A stretch of DNA of 64,000 nucleotides from Granulicatella balaenopterae (GCF_900111135.1 NZ_FOGF01000001.1:52202-116201), one strand, 5' to 3'; shown: positions 44,453 through 53,571, counted from the stretch's first letter. The notes: generated by a model from the letters alone, not told the origin. Numbers and translations are program-made.

Positions 44453-46150
44453 ATGAGATTTCAAGATTATAAATATGAACGCCCAAATTATGAAGCTGTA
44501 AAAGAAGAATATACAGCATTAGTAGAAGACTTAAAAAATGCTGAGTCAAAAGAACAAGCATTAGAAACAGTAGAAAAAATCATTAAGATTGATGGCACAA
44601 TTGATACACAATTAACATTATGGTCAATTCGTTCTTCAATCGATACAAATGATGAATTCTATAAAGAGGAAACAAACTTCTGGAATGAATACATGCCATT
44701 ATTTGCAGAATTAAATAACTTATATTATGCGGCTGTATTAGATTCAACATATCGTGAAGATTTAAAAGAAGTATTACCAGAGACATTCTTTATGTTGGCT
44801 GAGAACGCACGCAAAACATTCTCACCAGAAATTATTGAATTATTACAAAAAGAGAATGAATTAGTAGATGCATACAAAAATCTTATCGCAAGTGCTCAAT
44901 TAGATTTCCAAGGAAAAACATATACATTAGCACAATTAACACCTTGCATGCAAGATACAGACCGTGAAACTCGTAAAGAAGCGTATCGTGTATATGCAGG
45001 ATTCTTTGAAGAAAATGAAGAAAAATTTGACGAAATCTATGACGGACTAGTTAAGACTCGTGACCAAATCGCTAAAACATTAGGCTTTAAAGATTATGTT
45101 GAATATGGTTATTACAATATGAACCGTTTTGACTATAACCGTGAAGACGTAAAAGTATATCGTCAAGAAATCTTAAAACACGTTGTACCAGTAGTTGATT
45201 CATTATACAAACGTCAAGCTAAACGTATTGATGTACCTGAATTAAAAGCATACGATATGTCATTAGAATTCTTAGATGGCAATGCAGTCCCTCAAGGTGA
45301 TCCTGACTTTATCGTTGGTGAAGGCGTGAAGATGTATCACGAATTATCAAAAGAGACTGGTGAATTCATCGACTTTATGATGCAACATGAATTATTAGAT
45401 TTAGTGGCTAAAAAAGGTAAACAAAGTGGTGGTTACTGTACTTATATTAATGACTATAAGAGCCCATTCATTTTCTCTAACTTCAACGGAACAAGTGGCG
45501 ACGTTGATGTATTAACCCACGAAGCAGGACATGCCTTCCAAGTGTTCCGTTCACGTTGGATTAAATCACCAGAAGTATTATGGCCAACATACGAAAGCTG
45601 TGAAATTCACTCAATGAGTATGGAATTCTTCGCTTGGCCTTGGATGGAGAACTTCTTCAAACACCAAGTAGATAAATACAAATTCAGCCACTTATCAGGC
45701 GCATTAACATTCTTACCATATGGTGTCTTAGTTGACCACTTCCAACATGAAGTATACGAACACCCAGAAATGACACCAGCAGAACGTAAAGCTAAATGGC
45801 GTGAATTAGAAAAAATGTACTTACCAATGAAAGACTATGAAGATGTAGAAGTATTTAATCGTGGAGCTTTCTGGTTTAAACAAGGACATATTTTCTCAAC
45901 ACCATTCTATTACATTGATTACACATTAGCTCAAGTATGTGCCTTACAATTCTGGAAACGTGCCATTGTTGATCATGATGAAAAAGCTTGGGAAGACTAC
46001 CTACGCATTTGTGATTTGGGCGGAACTAAGAGCTTCTTACAAATCGTTGAAGCTGCAAACTTACGCTCTCCATTCCAAGAAGGTGCCTTAACAGACATCA
46101 TTGGATCAGCAAATGATTACTTACTAGCAATCGACGACACAAAATTATAA
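44453..46150 (+). CDS. M3 family oligoendopeptidase (PepF-like)
   Basis: A 565-residue cytosolic zinc metallopeptidase. The active site HEAGHAFQ (H356, E357, H360) and the downstream Glu segment YESCEIHSMSMEFFAWPWMENF are intact. It belongs to the shorter M3 oligoendopeptidase F-like group, which trims oligopeptides. It stands alone with its own promoter and terminator. Peptide specificity cannot be deduced. Confidence 0.94.
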   Translation: MRFQDYKYERPNYEAVKEEYTALVEDLKNAESKEQALETVEKIIKIDGTIDTQLTLWSIRSSIDTNDEFYKEETNFWNEYMPLFAELNNLYYAAVLDSTYREDLKEVLPETFFMLAENARKTFSPEIIELLQKENELVDAYKNLIASAQLDFQGKTYTLAQLTPCMQDTDRETRKEAYRVYAGFFEENEEKFDEIYDGLVKTRDQIAKTLGFKDYVEYGYYNMNRFDYNREDVKVYRQEILKHVVPVVDSLYKRQAKRIDVPELKAYDMSLEFLDGNAVPQGDPDFIVGEGVKMYHELSKETGEFIDFMMQHELLDLVAKKGKQSGGYCTYINDYKSPFIFSNFNGTSGDVDVLTHEAGHAFQVFRSRWIKSPEVLWPTYESCEIHSMSMEFFAWPWMENFFKHQVDKYKFSHLSGALTFLPYGVLVDHFQHEVYEHPEMTPAERKAKWRELEKMYLPMKDYEDVEVFNRGAFWFKQGHIFSTPFYYIDYTLAQVCALQFWKRAIVDHDEKAWEDYLRICDLGGTKSFLQIVEAANLRSPFQEGALTDIIGSANDYLLAIDDTKL

Positions 46151-46168
46151 AATAGTAAACAATTTTCG

Positions 46169-46203
46169 AGGCAGTTATCTTTTAAGGTAGCTGTCTTTTT
46201 TTC
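46169..46203 (+). terminator. M3 peptidase terminator
   Basis: AGGCAGTTATC pairs with GGTAGCTGTCT, then TTTTTTT. Confidence 0.85.
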
Positions 46204-46294
46204 GTGATTCAACGTATAATAGTGAAGAACGCTTTACTAAATAGTGACAAGTCTAGCAATCATCTAGCTTTGTCAGAGAAATGAGGTATATATA

Positions 46295-46579
46295 ATGAAA
46301 GAAGTAATGCAAGAGATTAATAAATTCCGTGAAGACCGTGATTGGAACCAATACCACACACCAAGAAACCTAGCAACATCGATTATTATTGAAGCTGGCG
46401 AATTAATGGAGAATTTCCAATGGCAAGATGAACCAAAAGATATGGTCAATGTCAAAGAAGAGATTGCTGATGTCTTAATCTATACCATGATGTTAGCTGA
46501 TGACTTGGATTTGGACTTAGAAACCATTATTCGTGAAAAAATAGCTAAAAACGCGTTAAAATATCCCCTAGAAAAATAA
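46295..46579 (+). CDS. MazG-like nucleotide pyrophosphohydrolase
   Basis: A 94-residue all-alpha NTP pyrophosphatase of the MazG/dCTPase group. The metal-binding pattern EAGELMENF...EEIADVLIYTMMLADDLDLD provides the E-E-x-x-E and D residues. The opening REDRDWNQYHTPRNLATSIIIEAGEL is characteristic. It probably hydrolyses non-canonical or excess dNTPs (house-cleaning). GAGGTATAT precedes the ATG. Confidence 0.9.
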   Translation: MKEVMQEINKFREDRDWNQYHTPRNLATSIIIEAGELMENFQWQDEPKDMVNVKEEIADVLIYTMMLADDLDLDLETIIREKIAKNALKYPLEK

Positions 46580-46733
46580 GTTTGCGATTCAGTCTAGCTC
46601 TAACTAACTATTTTAGTAAGAGTGTGGTAAGATAGTACAAGGGAAAAAGCGAAGATAGCTCAAGTAATAGTGATGAAGTAAAGTACCAATCACTGTTAGG
46701 TATCGTAAGGATAGAGAAAAGTGAGGGATAGAG

Positions 46734-47738
46734 ATGCTAAGAATAGCGATAATGGGAACTAGTTGGATTTCTAAGGATTTTGTCGCAGCCGTTCAGTTAT
46801 CAGAATTATATCAAGTTGAAGCCGTTATTAGTCGAACGCAAGAAAAAGCTGATCAGTTTGCAGAAGAGTTTGCGATTCCAGAAGCCTTGACGTATGACAG
46901 TGTTGATTTGCATGAATTGGCAGTCGATGTCGTCTATCTAGGAACACCGAATGCGATTCATTTCCAGCAAGCCAAAGACTGTCTAAAAGCTAAAAAACAT
47001 CTGATTGTTGAAAAGCCAGCCTTTGATAATCTAGCGCAATGGCAAGAAGTTCATCAGTTAGCCAAAGAACTGGGATTATTTGTTTTTGAAGCAGCGCGAC
47101 ACTACCATGAAGATAATTTCAAAATCGTTAAACAATGGGTCGATGCCAATCAATCAGCTATAAATGGTGTTAACTTAAGTTTTGCCAAGTATTCATCTAA
47201 GTATGATCGCTTTTTACAAGGTGATATTGCGCCTGTATTTACGAAGGAGTATTCAGGTGGGGCATTAGTGGACTTAGGTATTTATCCCTTATATGCGTCG
47301 ATTGCTTGGTTTGGTGAGCCGCAAGCTGTTCAGTATTTTGCTCAGATGTTACCAACAGGAGTCGACGGTAATGGGGTAGCTATCCTACGTTACCAAGATT
47401 TCGACGTCACCATCCATACCGGTAAAAATATTACATCAAGCCAACCTTGTGAGATTTATGCTGGTAAAGAGACCTTAGAATTGAATGGCATTAATATTAT
47501 TAGTGAGATTAAGCTTGTTCAATCAGGCGAAGTGATGAGAGATTTAGCCTTGCCAACAGCAGAACATTATTTATTAGATGAAGTGATGTATTTTGCCGAG
47601 GTTATGATGCATCCTCATGATTCTCTTTGGTTAGAAGAATATCAGGAATGGACAAGTATAAGCCAGTTAGTCGCCAAAGTATCCGAACAATTACGACAAA
47701 CAGCGGGGATCAAATTTACATCAGAAGAAGGAATTTAG
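46734..47738 (+). CDS. Gfo/Idh/MocA family oxidoreductase
   Basis: A 334-residue NAD(P)-dependent dehydrogenase. N-terminal Rossmann fold (LRIAIMGTSWIS...), YLGTPNAIHFQQAKDCLKAKKHLIVEKPAFDN with the catalytic-site EKP motif, and the C-terminal alpha/beta domain (GGALVDLGIYPLYASIAWFGEP). Substrate unknown; many relatives act on sugars or inositols. The preceding 150 bp contains no clear promoter. Confidence 0.92.
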   Translation: MLRIAIMGTSWISKDFVAAVQLSELYQVEAVISRTQEKADQFAEEFAIPEALTYDSVDLHELAVDVVYLGTPNAIHFQQAKDCLKAKKHLIVEKPAFDNLAQWQEVHQLAKELGLFVFEAARHYHEDNFKIVKQWVDANQSAINGVNLSFAKYSSKYDRFLQGDIAPVFTKEYSGGALVDLGIYPLYASIAWFGEPQAVQYFAQMLPTGVDGNGVAILRYQDFDVTIHTGKNITSSQPCEIYAGKETLELNGINIISEIKLVQSGEVMRDLALPTAEHYLLDEVMYFAEVMMHPHDSLWLEEYQEWTSISQLVAKVSEQLRQTAGIKFTSEEGI

Positions 47739-47786
47739 CGCAAAATAGCGTATAAAAATAACATTAAAAGAAATTGAGGAATAAAA

Positions 47787-49187
47787 GTGAGAATAGAAAC
47801 AGAAGCATTACAACAATTATGGGATTCGAATAATTTTGAAAAAGAAACGCTAATTCAAGAAAAAACAATGGATATCATTAAAGACGGGAAAGATGTTATA
47901 GGCATTTCACCAACAGGAACAGGGAAGACAGTAGCCTACTTATTACCATTAATCGATAAAATGGAAGCCAATAAACAATTGCAAACAGTAGTTCTAGCAC
48001 CAAGTCAAGAATTAGCTCGTCAAATTGGTGAAGTAGCACGAGTATGGTGTAAAGCAAAAGGATTGACAGTCCAAGTAATTACAGGTGGCGTGAACCAAAA
48101 ACGTCAATTAGAACAATTAAAGAAAAAGCCAGAAATGGTGATTGGAACAGTTGGCCGTTTAGTTGAATTATCAAAAGTTAGAAAATTAAAACTTCATCAA
48201 GTAACAGCTTTAGTATTGGATGAAGCCGACTACCTACTTAAACCAGATCAAATTGGCATGACACGTGATTTCGTAAAAAAATGTCCATCACAACGTCAAA
48301 TGGTCTTTTTCTCAGCAACAAGTAATGAAACATTATTAGAAGCTGAAAAATGGTTTAATGTTAAGCCAGAAATGATTGATGTCCGCCAAGAAAAAGAAGC
48401 GGTTAATGCAAATGTTACTCATGGCTATATTATTACACCAACTCGTAAACGTGATGAACAATTACGTCGCTTAGCACAATTAGAAGGTATGCAAGCATTA
48501 GTGTTTGTGCGTTCAATTGCCGATGTAGCAATTTTAGCGGAGAAGATGATTTATCGTCATATTCCAGTTGCAGTCTTAAGTAGTGATACCAATAAATTAG
48601 ATCGTCAAAAAGCTATGAAACAATTACGCTCAGGCGAAGTCCGTTATTTAATTGCCACAGAAGTTGCTGCTCGTGGATTAGATGTAGAAGATTTACCAGC
48701 TGTTATTCATTATGATGTTTCTGAAACAACTGAAAGCTATACTCACAAATCAGGACGTACAGGTCGTATGGGTAAAAATGGCTTAGTCTTATCATTAGTG
48801 AATGAGCGTGAATTACGTAACTTAAAACATATTGTTCCAGAAACAGTCACATTAGAAGAATTATTTGTATATGGTGGCGAATTGGTAACCAGCCTACCCG
48901 AAAAGCAAAGAAATGAAAATCGTGATAAGAAAAAATCATATTCAAAAGATAAGAAAAAATCATATTCTCGCGAGGGCAAAGAAAAGAAAACTCACCGTGC
49001 CGCCAAGCGTGACGAGCGTAAATCATATGGTAACCGAGACGACAACCGCTCATCATATAAACGTAATGACCGCAAATCATATGGAAATCGTGATGACAAC
49101 CGCTCAAGCAATAGAAGAAATAGCTCACAATCAACTTTCAAAGGGAAGTTCAGCGCTAAAAAAAATGATTATAAATTAAAAAAATAA
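47787..49187 (+). CDS. DEAD-box RNA helicase (CshB-like)
   Basis: A 466-residue ATP-dependent RNA helicase: motif I SPTGTGKT, Ia PSQELARQ, II LDEAD, III SAT, and the second RecA lobe with VFVRSIADV and HKSGRTGRMGKNG. After ~residue 370 there is a basic low-complexity tail with the block RKSYGNRDDNRSS present twice, suited to RNA binding. The start is GTG 47787 with GAGGA 6 bases upstream. Likely roles in ribosome assembly, RNA decay or cold adaptation are from the family. Confidence 0.94.
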   Translation: MRIETEALQQLWDSNNFEKETLIQEKTMDIIKDGKDVIGISPTGTGKTVAYLLPLIDKMEANKQLQTVVLAPSQELARQIGEVARVWCKAKGLTVQVITGGVNQKRQLEQLKKKPEMVIGTVGRLVELSKVRKLKLHQVTALVLDEADYLLKPDQIGMTRDFVKKCPSQRQMVFFSATSNETLLEAEKWFNVKPEMIDVRQEKEAVNANVTHGYIITPTRKRDEQLRRLAQLEGMQALVFVRSIADVAILAEKMIYRHIPVAVLSSDTNKLDRQKAMKQLRSGEVRYLIATEVAARGLDVEDLPAVIHYDVSETTESYTHKSGRTGRMGKNGLVLSLVNERELRNLKHIVPETVTLEELFVYGGELVTSLPEKQRNENRDKKKSYSKDKKKSYSREGKEKKTHRAAKRDERKSYGNRDDNRSSYKRNDRKSYGNRDDNRSSNRRNSSQSTFKGKFSAKKNDYKLKK

Positions 49188-49197
49188 ATAATAATGA

Positions 49198-49230
49198 AGT
49201 TAGCAATGAATTTTCGTTGCTAATTTTTTT
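49198..49230 (+). terminator. Helicase gene terminator
   Basis: AGTTAGCAATGA pairs with TCGTTGCTAAT, then TTTTTTT. Confidence 0.85.
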
Positions 49231-49291
49231 ATTGGTATCCCACTAACTAAATCTCCATAATATATTGATATTTCGTAAAAAAATCAGACTA

Positions 49292-49320
49292 TTGACAGCA
49301 GAATCATCATTTGATAGACT
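49292..49320 (+). promoter_or_regulatory. Promoter of the MATE leader
   Basis: Perfect TTGACA, 17 bp, TAGACT. The predicted transcript would start near 49327. Confidence 0.75.
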
Positions 49321-49356
49321 AATACCAATAGTAAGACCACAAAAAGTCTTGATCCA

Positions 49357-49393
49357 CGCTTGTTAGGGAAAATTCTCTAGCAGGCTTTTTTTA
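49357..49393 (+). terminator. Intrinsic terminator inside the MATE leader
   Basis: GCTTGTTAGGGA pairs with TCTCTAGCAGGC, then TTTTTTT. It lies between promoter and ribosome-binding site (AAGGAG near 49405), so readthrough is needed to express the transporter. Confidence 0.75.
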
Positions 49394-49416
49394 TGGTTTA
49401 TTGAAGGAGTGTTTGG

Positions 49417-50760
49417 ATGAAAAAAGTAGATTTAGTAAATGATTCGATAGTCAGTGCCATGATTCGATTTTCTTTGCCGATTATTTTAGCTTTATTTTTA
49501 CAGGCTTTGTATGGTGCATGCGATTTATGGGCAGTAGGGCAATTTGCTACGCCGGTAGATATGTCGGCTGTTTCAACTTCAAGCCAAGTATTATTGATGC
49601 TGAATGGGTTGATGACGGGGATTTTTAGCGGGACGACGATTTTACTAGGATTAAGTAGTGGCGAACGACGCTTTGATAAATCTCGCCAAGTATTTGCAGG
49701 GACATTTTGGATTATTTTAATAATGAGTGCTGTTGTAACAGTTGTATTAGGTGTATTTGCTGAAAAGATAGCGGTGATGGCTAATGCACCCGAAGCAGCC
49801 TTACTACAAACAACTAATTATTTGCGTATTTGTGGCATGGGGACATTTTTCATTATTAGTTATAATGGGATTAGTGCTTTATTTCGTGGGGTGGGGAATT
49901 CAACTCTGCCTTTAATGTTTGTGGCAATTGCAGGAGCTACCAATATGATTTTGGATATTGTCTTAATTAAGTATTTTGAGATGGGAGCCACTGGTGCAGC
50001 ATATGCGACGGTCTTTGCGCAAGGTTTGAGTGTAGTATTGTCGTTGATTTTTATGAAGCGATATGATTTTGATTTTTCATTAGATAAGCGTATCTTTACT
50101 TGGGATTATGTGACTATAAAAGAGATTATGCAGATAGGATTACCGATTGGCTTATTGCAATTATGTAATGAATTTTATTATTTTATCTTGATTGGTTTTG
50201 TGAATCGCTTAGGAGTAACAGAATCAGCCGGTGTTGGTGTGGCTGAGAAGTTAATTCTCTTCTTAATCTTAATTCCTTTATCATTTATGACGGCTTTATC
50301 TTCTTTTGTATCTTTTAATATTGGGGCTGGGCAAAAAGAACGTGCTAAGAAAGGTTTATTTACAACGATGAAATTATCTGTCAGTTTAGGATTTGTGATG
50401 GCTAGTATCTTATTCTTTTTGGGAAGTCACTTGGCAGGTATCTTTAGTGAGAACGAAGCTGTAAAAGATTGTGCAGGATTATTTTTAAAAGCAACGTCAT
50501 TGGAATGCTTTATTTTATCGATTGTTTATTGTTTGACGGGATATTTTAATGGCTTGAAACGTTCAAGTTTTGTGATGTTGCAAGGGGTAGCAGTTATCTT
50601 TTTGGTAAAGATTCCCTATGCGTTTATTGCACAAAAATACTTGCCATATAAATTATTCAATCTTGGCTTATCGACGGTATTAGGTGCAGCAAGTTCTTTA
50701 GTTTTGTGTGTGGGATATTATCTCTATCTTGAAAGAAGAATCAAAAAAGTATCACACTAA
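49417..50760 (+). CDS. MATE family efflux transporter
   Basis: A 447-residue, ~12-TM exporter of the NorM/DinF-like branch (MIRFSLPIILALFLQALYGACDLWAVGQFATPVDMSAVSTSSQVL; IMQIGLPIGLLQLCNEFYYFILIGFVNRLGVTESAGVGVAEKL). It is only distantly similar to the other MATE protein of the window. AAGGAGTG precedes the ATG. Expression appears to be controlled by the leader terminator upstream. Substrate unknown. Confidence 0.93.
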   Translation: MKKVDLVNDSIVSAMIRFSLPIILALFLQALYGACDLWAVGQFATPVDMSAVSTSSQVLLMLNGLMTGIFSGTTILLGLSSGERRFDKSRQVFAGTFWIILIMSAVVTVVLGVFAEKIAVMANAPEAALLQTTNYLRICGMGTFFIISYNGISALFRGVGNSTLPLMFVAIAGATNMILDIVLIKYFEMGATGAAYATVFAQGLSVVLSLIFMKRYDFDFSLDKRIFTWDYVTIKEIMQIGLPIGLLQLCNEFYYFILIGFVNRLGVTESAGVGVAEKLILFLILIPLSFMTALSSFVSFNIGAGQKERAKKGLFTTMKLSVSLGFVMASILFFLGSHLAGIFSENEAVKDCAGLFLKATSLECFILSIVYCLTGYFNGLKRSSFVMLQGVAVIFLVKIPYAFIAQKYLPYKLFNLGLSTVLGAASSLVLCVGYYLYLERRIKKVSH

Positions 50761-50830
50761 GTACTGTGCATCATTAGAATCAAAATATTAGAACGTGGCA
50801 TCTTGTAGCAATAGAAACTACTAAAGCCAT

Positions 50831-50859
50831 TTGACAAGTAGTATGTCTAGGTATATTAT
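50831..50859 (+). promoter_or_regulatory. Promoter of the attenuator/ABC transporter unit
   Basis: Perfect TTGACA, 17 bp, TATTAT. The transcript would begin near 50866, leaving a leader of ~320 nt. Confidence 0.8.
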
Positions 50860-50894
50860 GATAATACATACTACAATTAGAGGAGGATATGGCC

Positions 50895-50954
50895 ATGAGT
50901 TTGTTTAATACAACGACTAATAGTAATCGTTATTATTATAGTGTTTATAGATAA
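50895..50954 (+). CDS. 19-residue leader peptide with tandem Tyr codons
   Basis: AGGAGG at 50881-50886 is placed 8 bases before an ATG that opens MSLFNTTTNSNRYYYSVYR and then TAA. Three consecutive TAT codons (13-15) and a fourth (18) lie just before the stop, as in leader peptides of amino-acid attenuators. It is located between a strong promoter and alternative hairpins, ahead of amino-acid-type ABC transporter genes. Translation has not been shown. Confidence 0.6.
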   Translation: MSLFNTTTNSNRYYYSVYR

Positions 50955-51147
50955 GTTTGTATCTATTATTCATAGGTACAAGCTAGCAATAGTATTGTAT
51001 CTATGAAGACTATAAGTTATTAAGCATGAGGTCTACATAGATGAAGAATCTAAGTGGACCCAAGAAGTCATATCTTACCATAGTTAAAAGCTTCTTTTAA
51101 GCGTTTTACAAAAAGGACCATTTAGATTTTTCTAAGTGGTTCTTTTT
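50955..51147 (+). promoter_or_regulatory. Candidate transcription attenuator (Tyr-responsive?)
   Basis: Arm a TTGTATCTAT (50957-50966) pairs with b ATAGGTACAA (50972-50981). A second copy of arm a (a', 50995-51004) can pair with b, or with GTCTACATAGA (51031-51041). TCTAAGTGG (51049-51057) duplicates the 3' arm of the terminator (51131-51139), so the terminator's 5' arm CCATTTAGA (51118-51126) can pair with either copy. The terminator spans 51110-51147 (AAAAAGGACC... / ...GGTTCTTTTT). The arrangement resembles a leader-peptide attenuator; no complete T-box consensus was found. Confidence 0.55.
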
Positions 51148-51186
51148 GTGCTTTCTAACAGTAATTTATTAAAAGGAGTGAATAAA

Positions 51187-52074
51187 ATGGAATTAGTATT
51201 TTCAAGTATTACCCAAGGATTATTATGGGGCATTATGGCAATTGGTGTCTTTATAACCTTTAGAATTTTAGATATTGCCGATTTAACGGTGGAGGGGAGT
51301 TTCCCATTAGGCGGGGCAGTGTGTGCTGTCTTGATTTGTAATGGCGTCAATCCTTTATTAGCAACCTTTTTAGCATTTATCGCTGGTATGGCGGCGGGAG
51401 CGGTGTCAGGATTATTACATACGAAAATGCAGATACCGCCACTATTAACAGGAATTATTACTTTGACCGCATTATATTCAATTAATTTGAAAATTTTAGG
51501 AAAAGCCAATCTAACCTTACTCAAACAAACAACCTTAGTCAGCCAATTTGAAAGCTTTGGACTTACTAAATCACTAGCTGTTTTTTGCATTGGTGGATTA
51601 TTTGTGGTAGTGGTCATTGGATTATTAAGTCTCTTAATGAAGACCGAATTAGGACTAGCCTTACGAGCGACTGGTGATAATTTATCAATGAGTGAAGCAA
51701 ATGGCATTCCTGTACAAAAAATGAAATTACTGGGTTATATGATTAGCAATGGTTTAGTCGCTTTATCAGGTGCTTTACTCACACAAAATAATGGTTTTGC
51801 GGATATTAGTATGGGGGTAGGAACGATTGTGATTGGTTTAGCATCAATTATATTAGCGGAAGTTATGATTAAGAATCTCTCATTTGCAAAAAGATTAGTA
51901 ACTATTATCTTTGGAGCAATTATTTACCGCTTAATTTTGGTGATTATTTTAGAAATACCGGGAATGGATGCTCAATTAGTGAAGTTAGCCTCAGCTATTC
52001 TCTTAGCGCTCATCCTCTATATCCCAACCTTAGAAGCGAAAAATCAAAAAGCTATTATGAAGATTAATAAATAG
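51187..52074 (+). CDS. ABC transporter permease (TrpY/COG4120 type)
   Basis: A 295-residue permease with eight or nine TM helices (ITQGLLWGIMAIGVFITFRILDIADLTVEGSFPLGGAV...). This family, paired with a COG1101-type ATPase and a COG2984 binding protein, imports aromatic amino acids such as tryptophan in other Firmicutes. AAAGGAG and the ATG at 51187 define the start; the longer frame runs into the terminator. The usual binding-protein gene is missing from this locus. Substrate Tyr or another aromatic amino acid is inferred from the leader peptide. Confidence 0.88.
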   Translation: MELVFSSITQGLLWGIMAIGVFITFRILDIADLTVEGSFPLGGAVCAVLICNGVNPLLATFLAFIAGMAAGAVSGLLHTKMQIPPLLTGIITLTALYSINLKILGKANLTLLKQTTLVSQFESFGLTKSLAVFCIGGLFVVVVIGLLSLLMKTELGLALRATGDNLSMSEANGIPVQKMKLLGYMISNGLVALSGALLTQNNGFADISMGVGTIVIGLASIILAEVMIKNLSFAKRLVTIIFGAIIYRLILVIILEIPGMDAQLVKLASAILLALILYIPTLEAKNQKAIMKINK

Positions 52075-52085
52075 GAGGAAAAAAG

Positions 52086-52883
52086 ATGTTACAACTAAAC
52101 AATATCCATAAAATATTCGAAGCAGGAACCATCAATGAAAATCATGTCTTAAAAGGATTGAATTTAAAAGTGGAAAAGGGTGATTTTATCTCAATTATCG
52201 GTGGAAATGGGGCTGGAAAATCAACCCTGATGAATGTCATCTCAGGTAACTTAACACCAGATTTAGGAGATATTCAATTAAATGGTCAAGATATCACCAA
52301 AGCCAAAATAATCGAACGCTCAAAATACATTAGCCGCGTCTTTCAAGATCCAAAAATGGGAACGGCAGCCCGCCTAACCATTGAAGAAAATCTAGCCATC
52401 GCCCATAAACGAGGACAAAAACGAGGATTGGATTGGGGTGTTAAAGAACATCATAAAGAGCAGTACATCAAAGCTTTAGAAGAACTAGACCTTGGATTAG
52501 AACAACGCCTCAAAACCGATACCCAATTCTTATCAGGAGGCCAACGCCAAGCTTTAACATTATTAATGGCAACCTTAGTTCGACCAGAAATCCTATTATT
52601 AGATGAACATACAGCCGCCCTAGACCCGAAAACTAGTGAAATGGTGATGCGCTTAACCGATAAATTAGTACAAAAACAACAATTAACCACTATTATGATT
52701 ACTCATAATATGGAACATGCCATAAAATATGGCAACCGCTTAGTCATGTTGCATCAAGGACAAGTAGCCGCCGATATCAAAAAAGACCAAGCTAAACCCC
52801 TAACCGTTAAAAAATTAATGGAACTTTTTCAAAAAAGCAGTGGGCAAGAACTTATTTCAGATGACGTGATCTTAGGATCCTAA
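52086..52883 (+). CDS. ABC transporter ATPase (TrpZ/COG1101 type)
   Basis: A 265-residue ATPase with Walker A GGNGAGKST, signature LSGGQRQALTLLMA, Walker B LLLDEHTAALD and H-loop ITHNMEHA. EHTAALDPKT is typical of the COG1101 group that pairs with the permease just upstream (11 bp). It shares a terminator region with lexA, which converges on it. Confidence 0.93.
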   Translation: MLQLNNIHKIFEAGTINENHVLKGLNLKVEKGDFISIIGGNGAGKSTLMNVISGNLTPDLGDIQLNGQDITKAKIIERSKYISRVFQDPKMGTAARLTIEENLAIAHKRGQKRGLDWGVKEHHKEQYIKALEELDLGLEQRLKTDTQFLSGGQRQALTLLMATLVRPEILLLDEHTAALDPKTSEMVMRLTDKLVQKQQLTTIMITHNMEHAIKYGNRLVMLHQGQVAADIKKDQAKPLTVKKLMELFQKSSGQELISDDVILGS

Positions 52884-52888
52884 CTAGT

Positions 52889-52938
52889 AAAAAAGTTGCG
52901 CAGACTATTACTGAAAATAGCTCTGCGCAACTTTATTT
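52889..52938. terminator. Bidirectional terminator between ABC ATPase and lexA
   Basis: AAAGTTGCGCAGA pairs with TCTGCGCAACTTT, flanked by A-rich and T-rich tracts on the appropriate sides for both converging genes. Confidence 0.85.
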
Positions 52939-52947
52939 GTTTATTCA

Positions 52948-53571
52948 TTAAAAAATATGACTACGATATAAACCGACAACCTTACCTAAAATCGTAACAT
53001 CAGGCAAAATAATAGGATCAAGTAAATCATTTTCAGGCTGCAGACGAATGTGATCTGTCTCCTTATAGAATCTCTTACAAGTCGCTTCATCTTCACTTGT
53101 CATAGCAATAATAATATCACCGTTTTGAGCGTGAGATTGCTTTCTAACAAAGACGTGATCACCATCTAAAATACCAGCGTTAATCATACTTTCACCACGA
53201 ATTTGAAGCATATAAATATCTTCATGACTGTCAATAAATTCGGGGGGGATTGGGAAGAAATCTTCAGCTTCCTCAACTGCTAAAATGGGTTCACCAGCCG
53301 TCACCACCCCAAGCATTGGAATCATATCAGGAGTAATACCTAATTCATTTAACCCTTTTTGAGTGACTTCAATGGCACGAGGCTTAGTCTTATCACGAAC
53401 GATAAAACCATTCTTTTCTAAACGAGATAAGTGCCCATGAACGGTGGAGGTTGATGATAGATTAACAGCTTCACCAATCTCTCTAACTGTTGGTGGATAC
53501 CCATGCTCTGAAACTTCGCGATAAATGCATCTTAAAACTTCTATTTGACGGGATTCTTTACGTGCTTTCAT
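52948..53571 (-). CDS. lexA: SOS repressor LexA
   Basis: A 207-residue repressor. The winged HTH ([32 protein letters not shown]) is followed by the S24 autoprotease domain with the Ala-Gly cleavage site VVTAGEP (92-93), nucleophile Ser128 in RGESMINAG and Lys166 in ATCKRF. The ATG is used rather than the TTG directly before it. Two LexA boxes in its promoter indicate autoregulation, and the same motif precedes recA. Confidence 0.98.
   Translation of the reverse strand: MKARKESRQIEVLRCIYREVSEHGYPPTVREIGEAVNLSSTSTVHGHLSRLEKNGFIVRDKTKPRAIEVTQKGLNELGITPDMIPMLGVVTAGEPILAVEEAEDFFPIPPEFIDSHEDIYMLQIRGESMINAGILDGDHVFVRKQSHAQNGDIIIAMTSEDEATCKRFYKETDHIRLQPENDLLDPIILPDVTILGKVVGLYRSHIF

Noticed and set aside
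51049..51065. T-box-like core (AGTGGACCC) in the ABC transporter leader
   Set aside because: Only the TGG core matches; the full AGGGTGGNACCGCG box, Stem I specifier loop and AG bulge were not found, and TGGA would not pair with a Tyr or Trp tRNA acceptor end. A leader peptide explains the region better.
51132..51707. 191-codon minus-strand frame opposite the permease gene
   Set aside because: It is a shadow of the permease reading frame; no ribosome-binding site and no recognisable domain.
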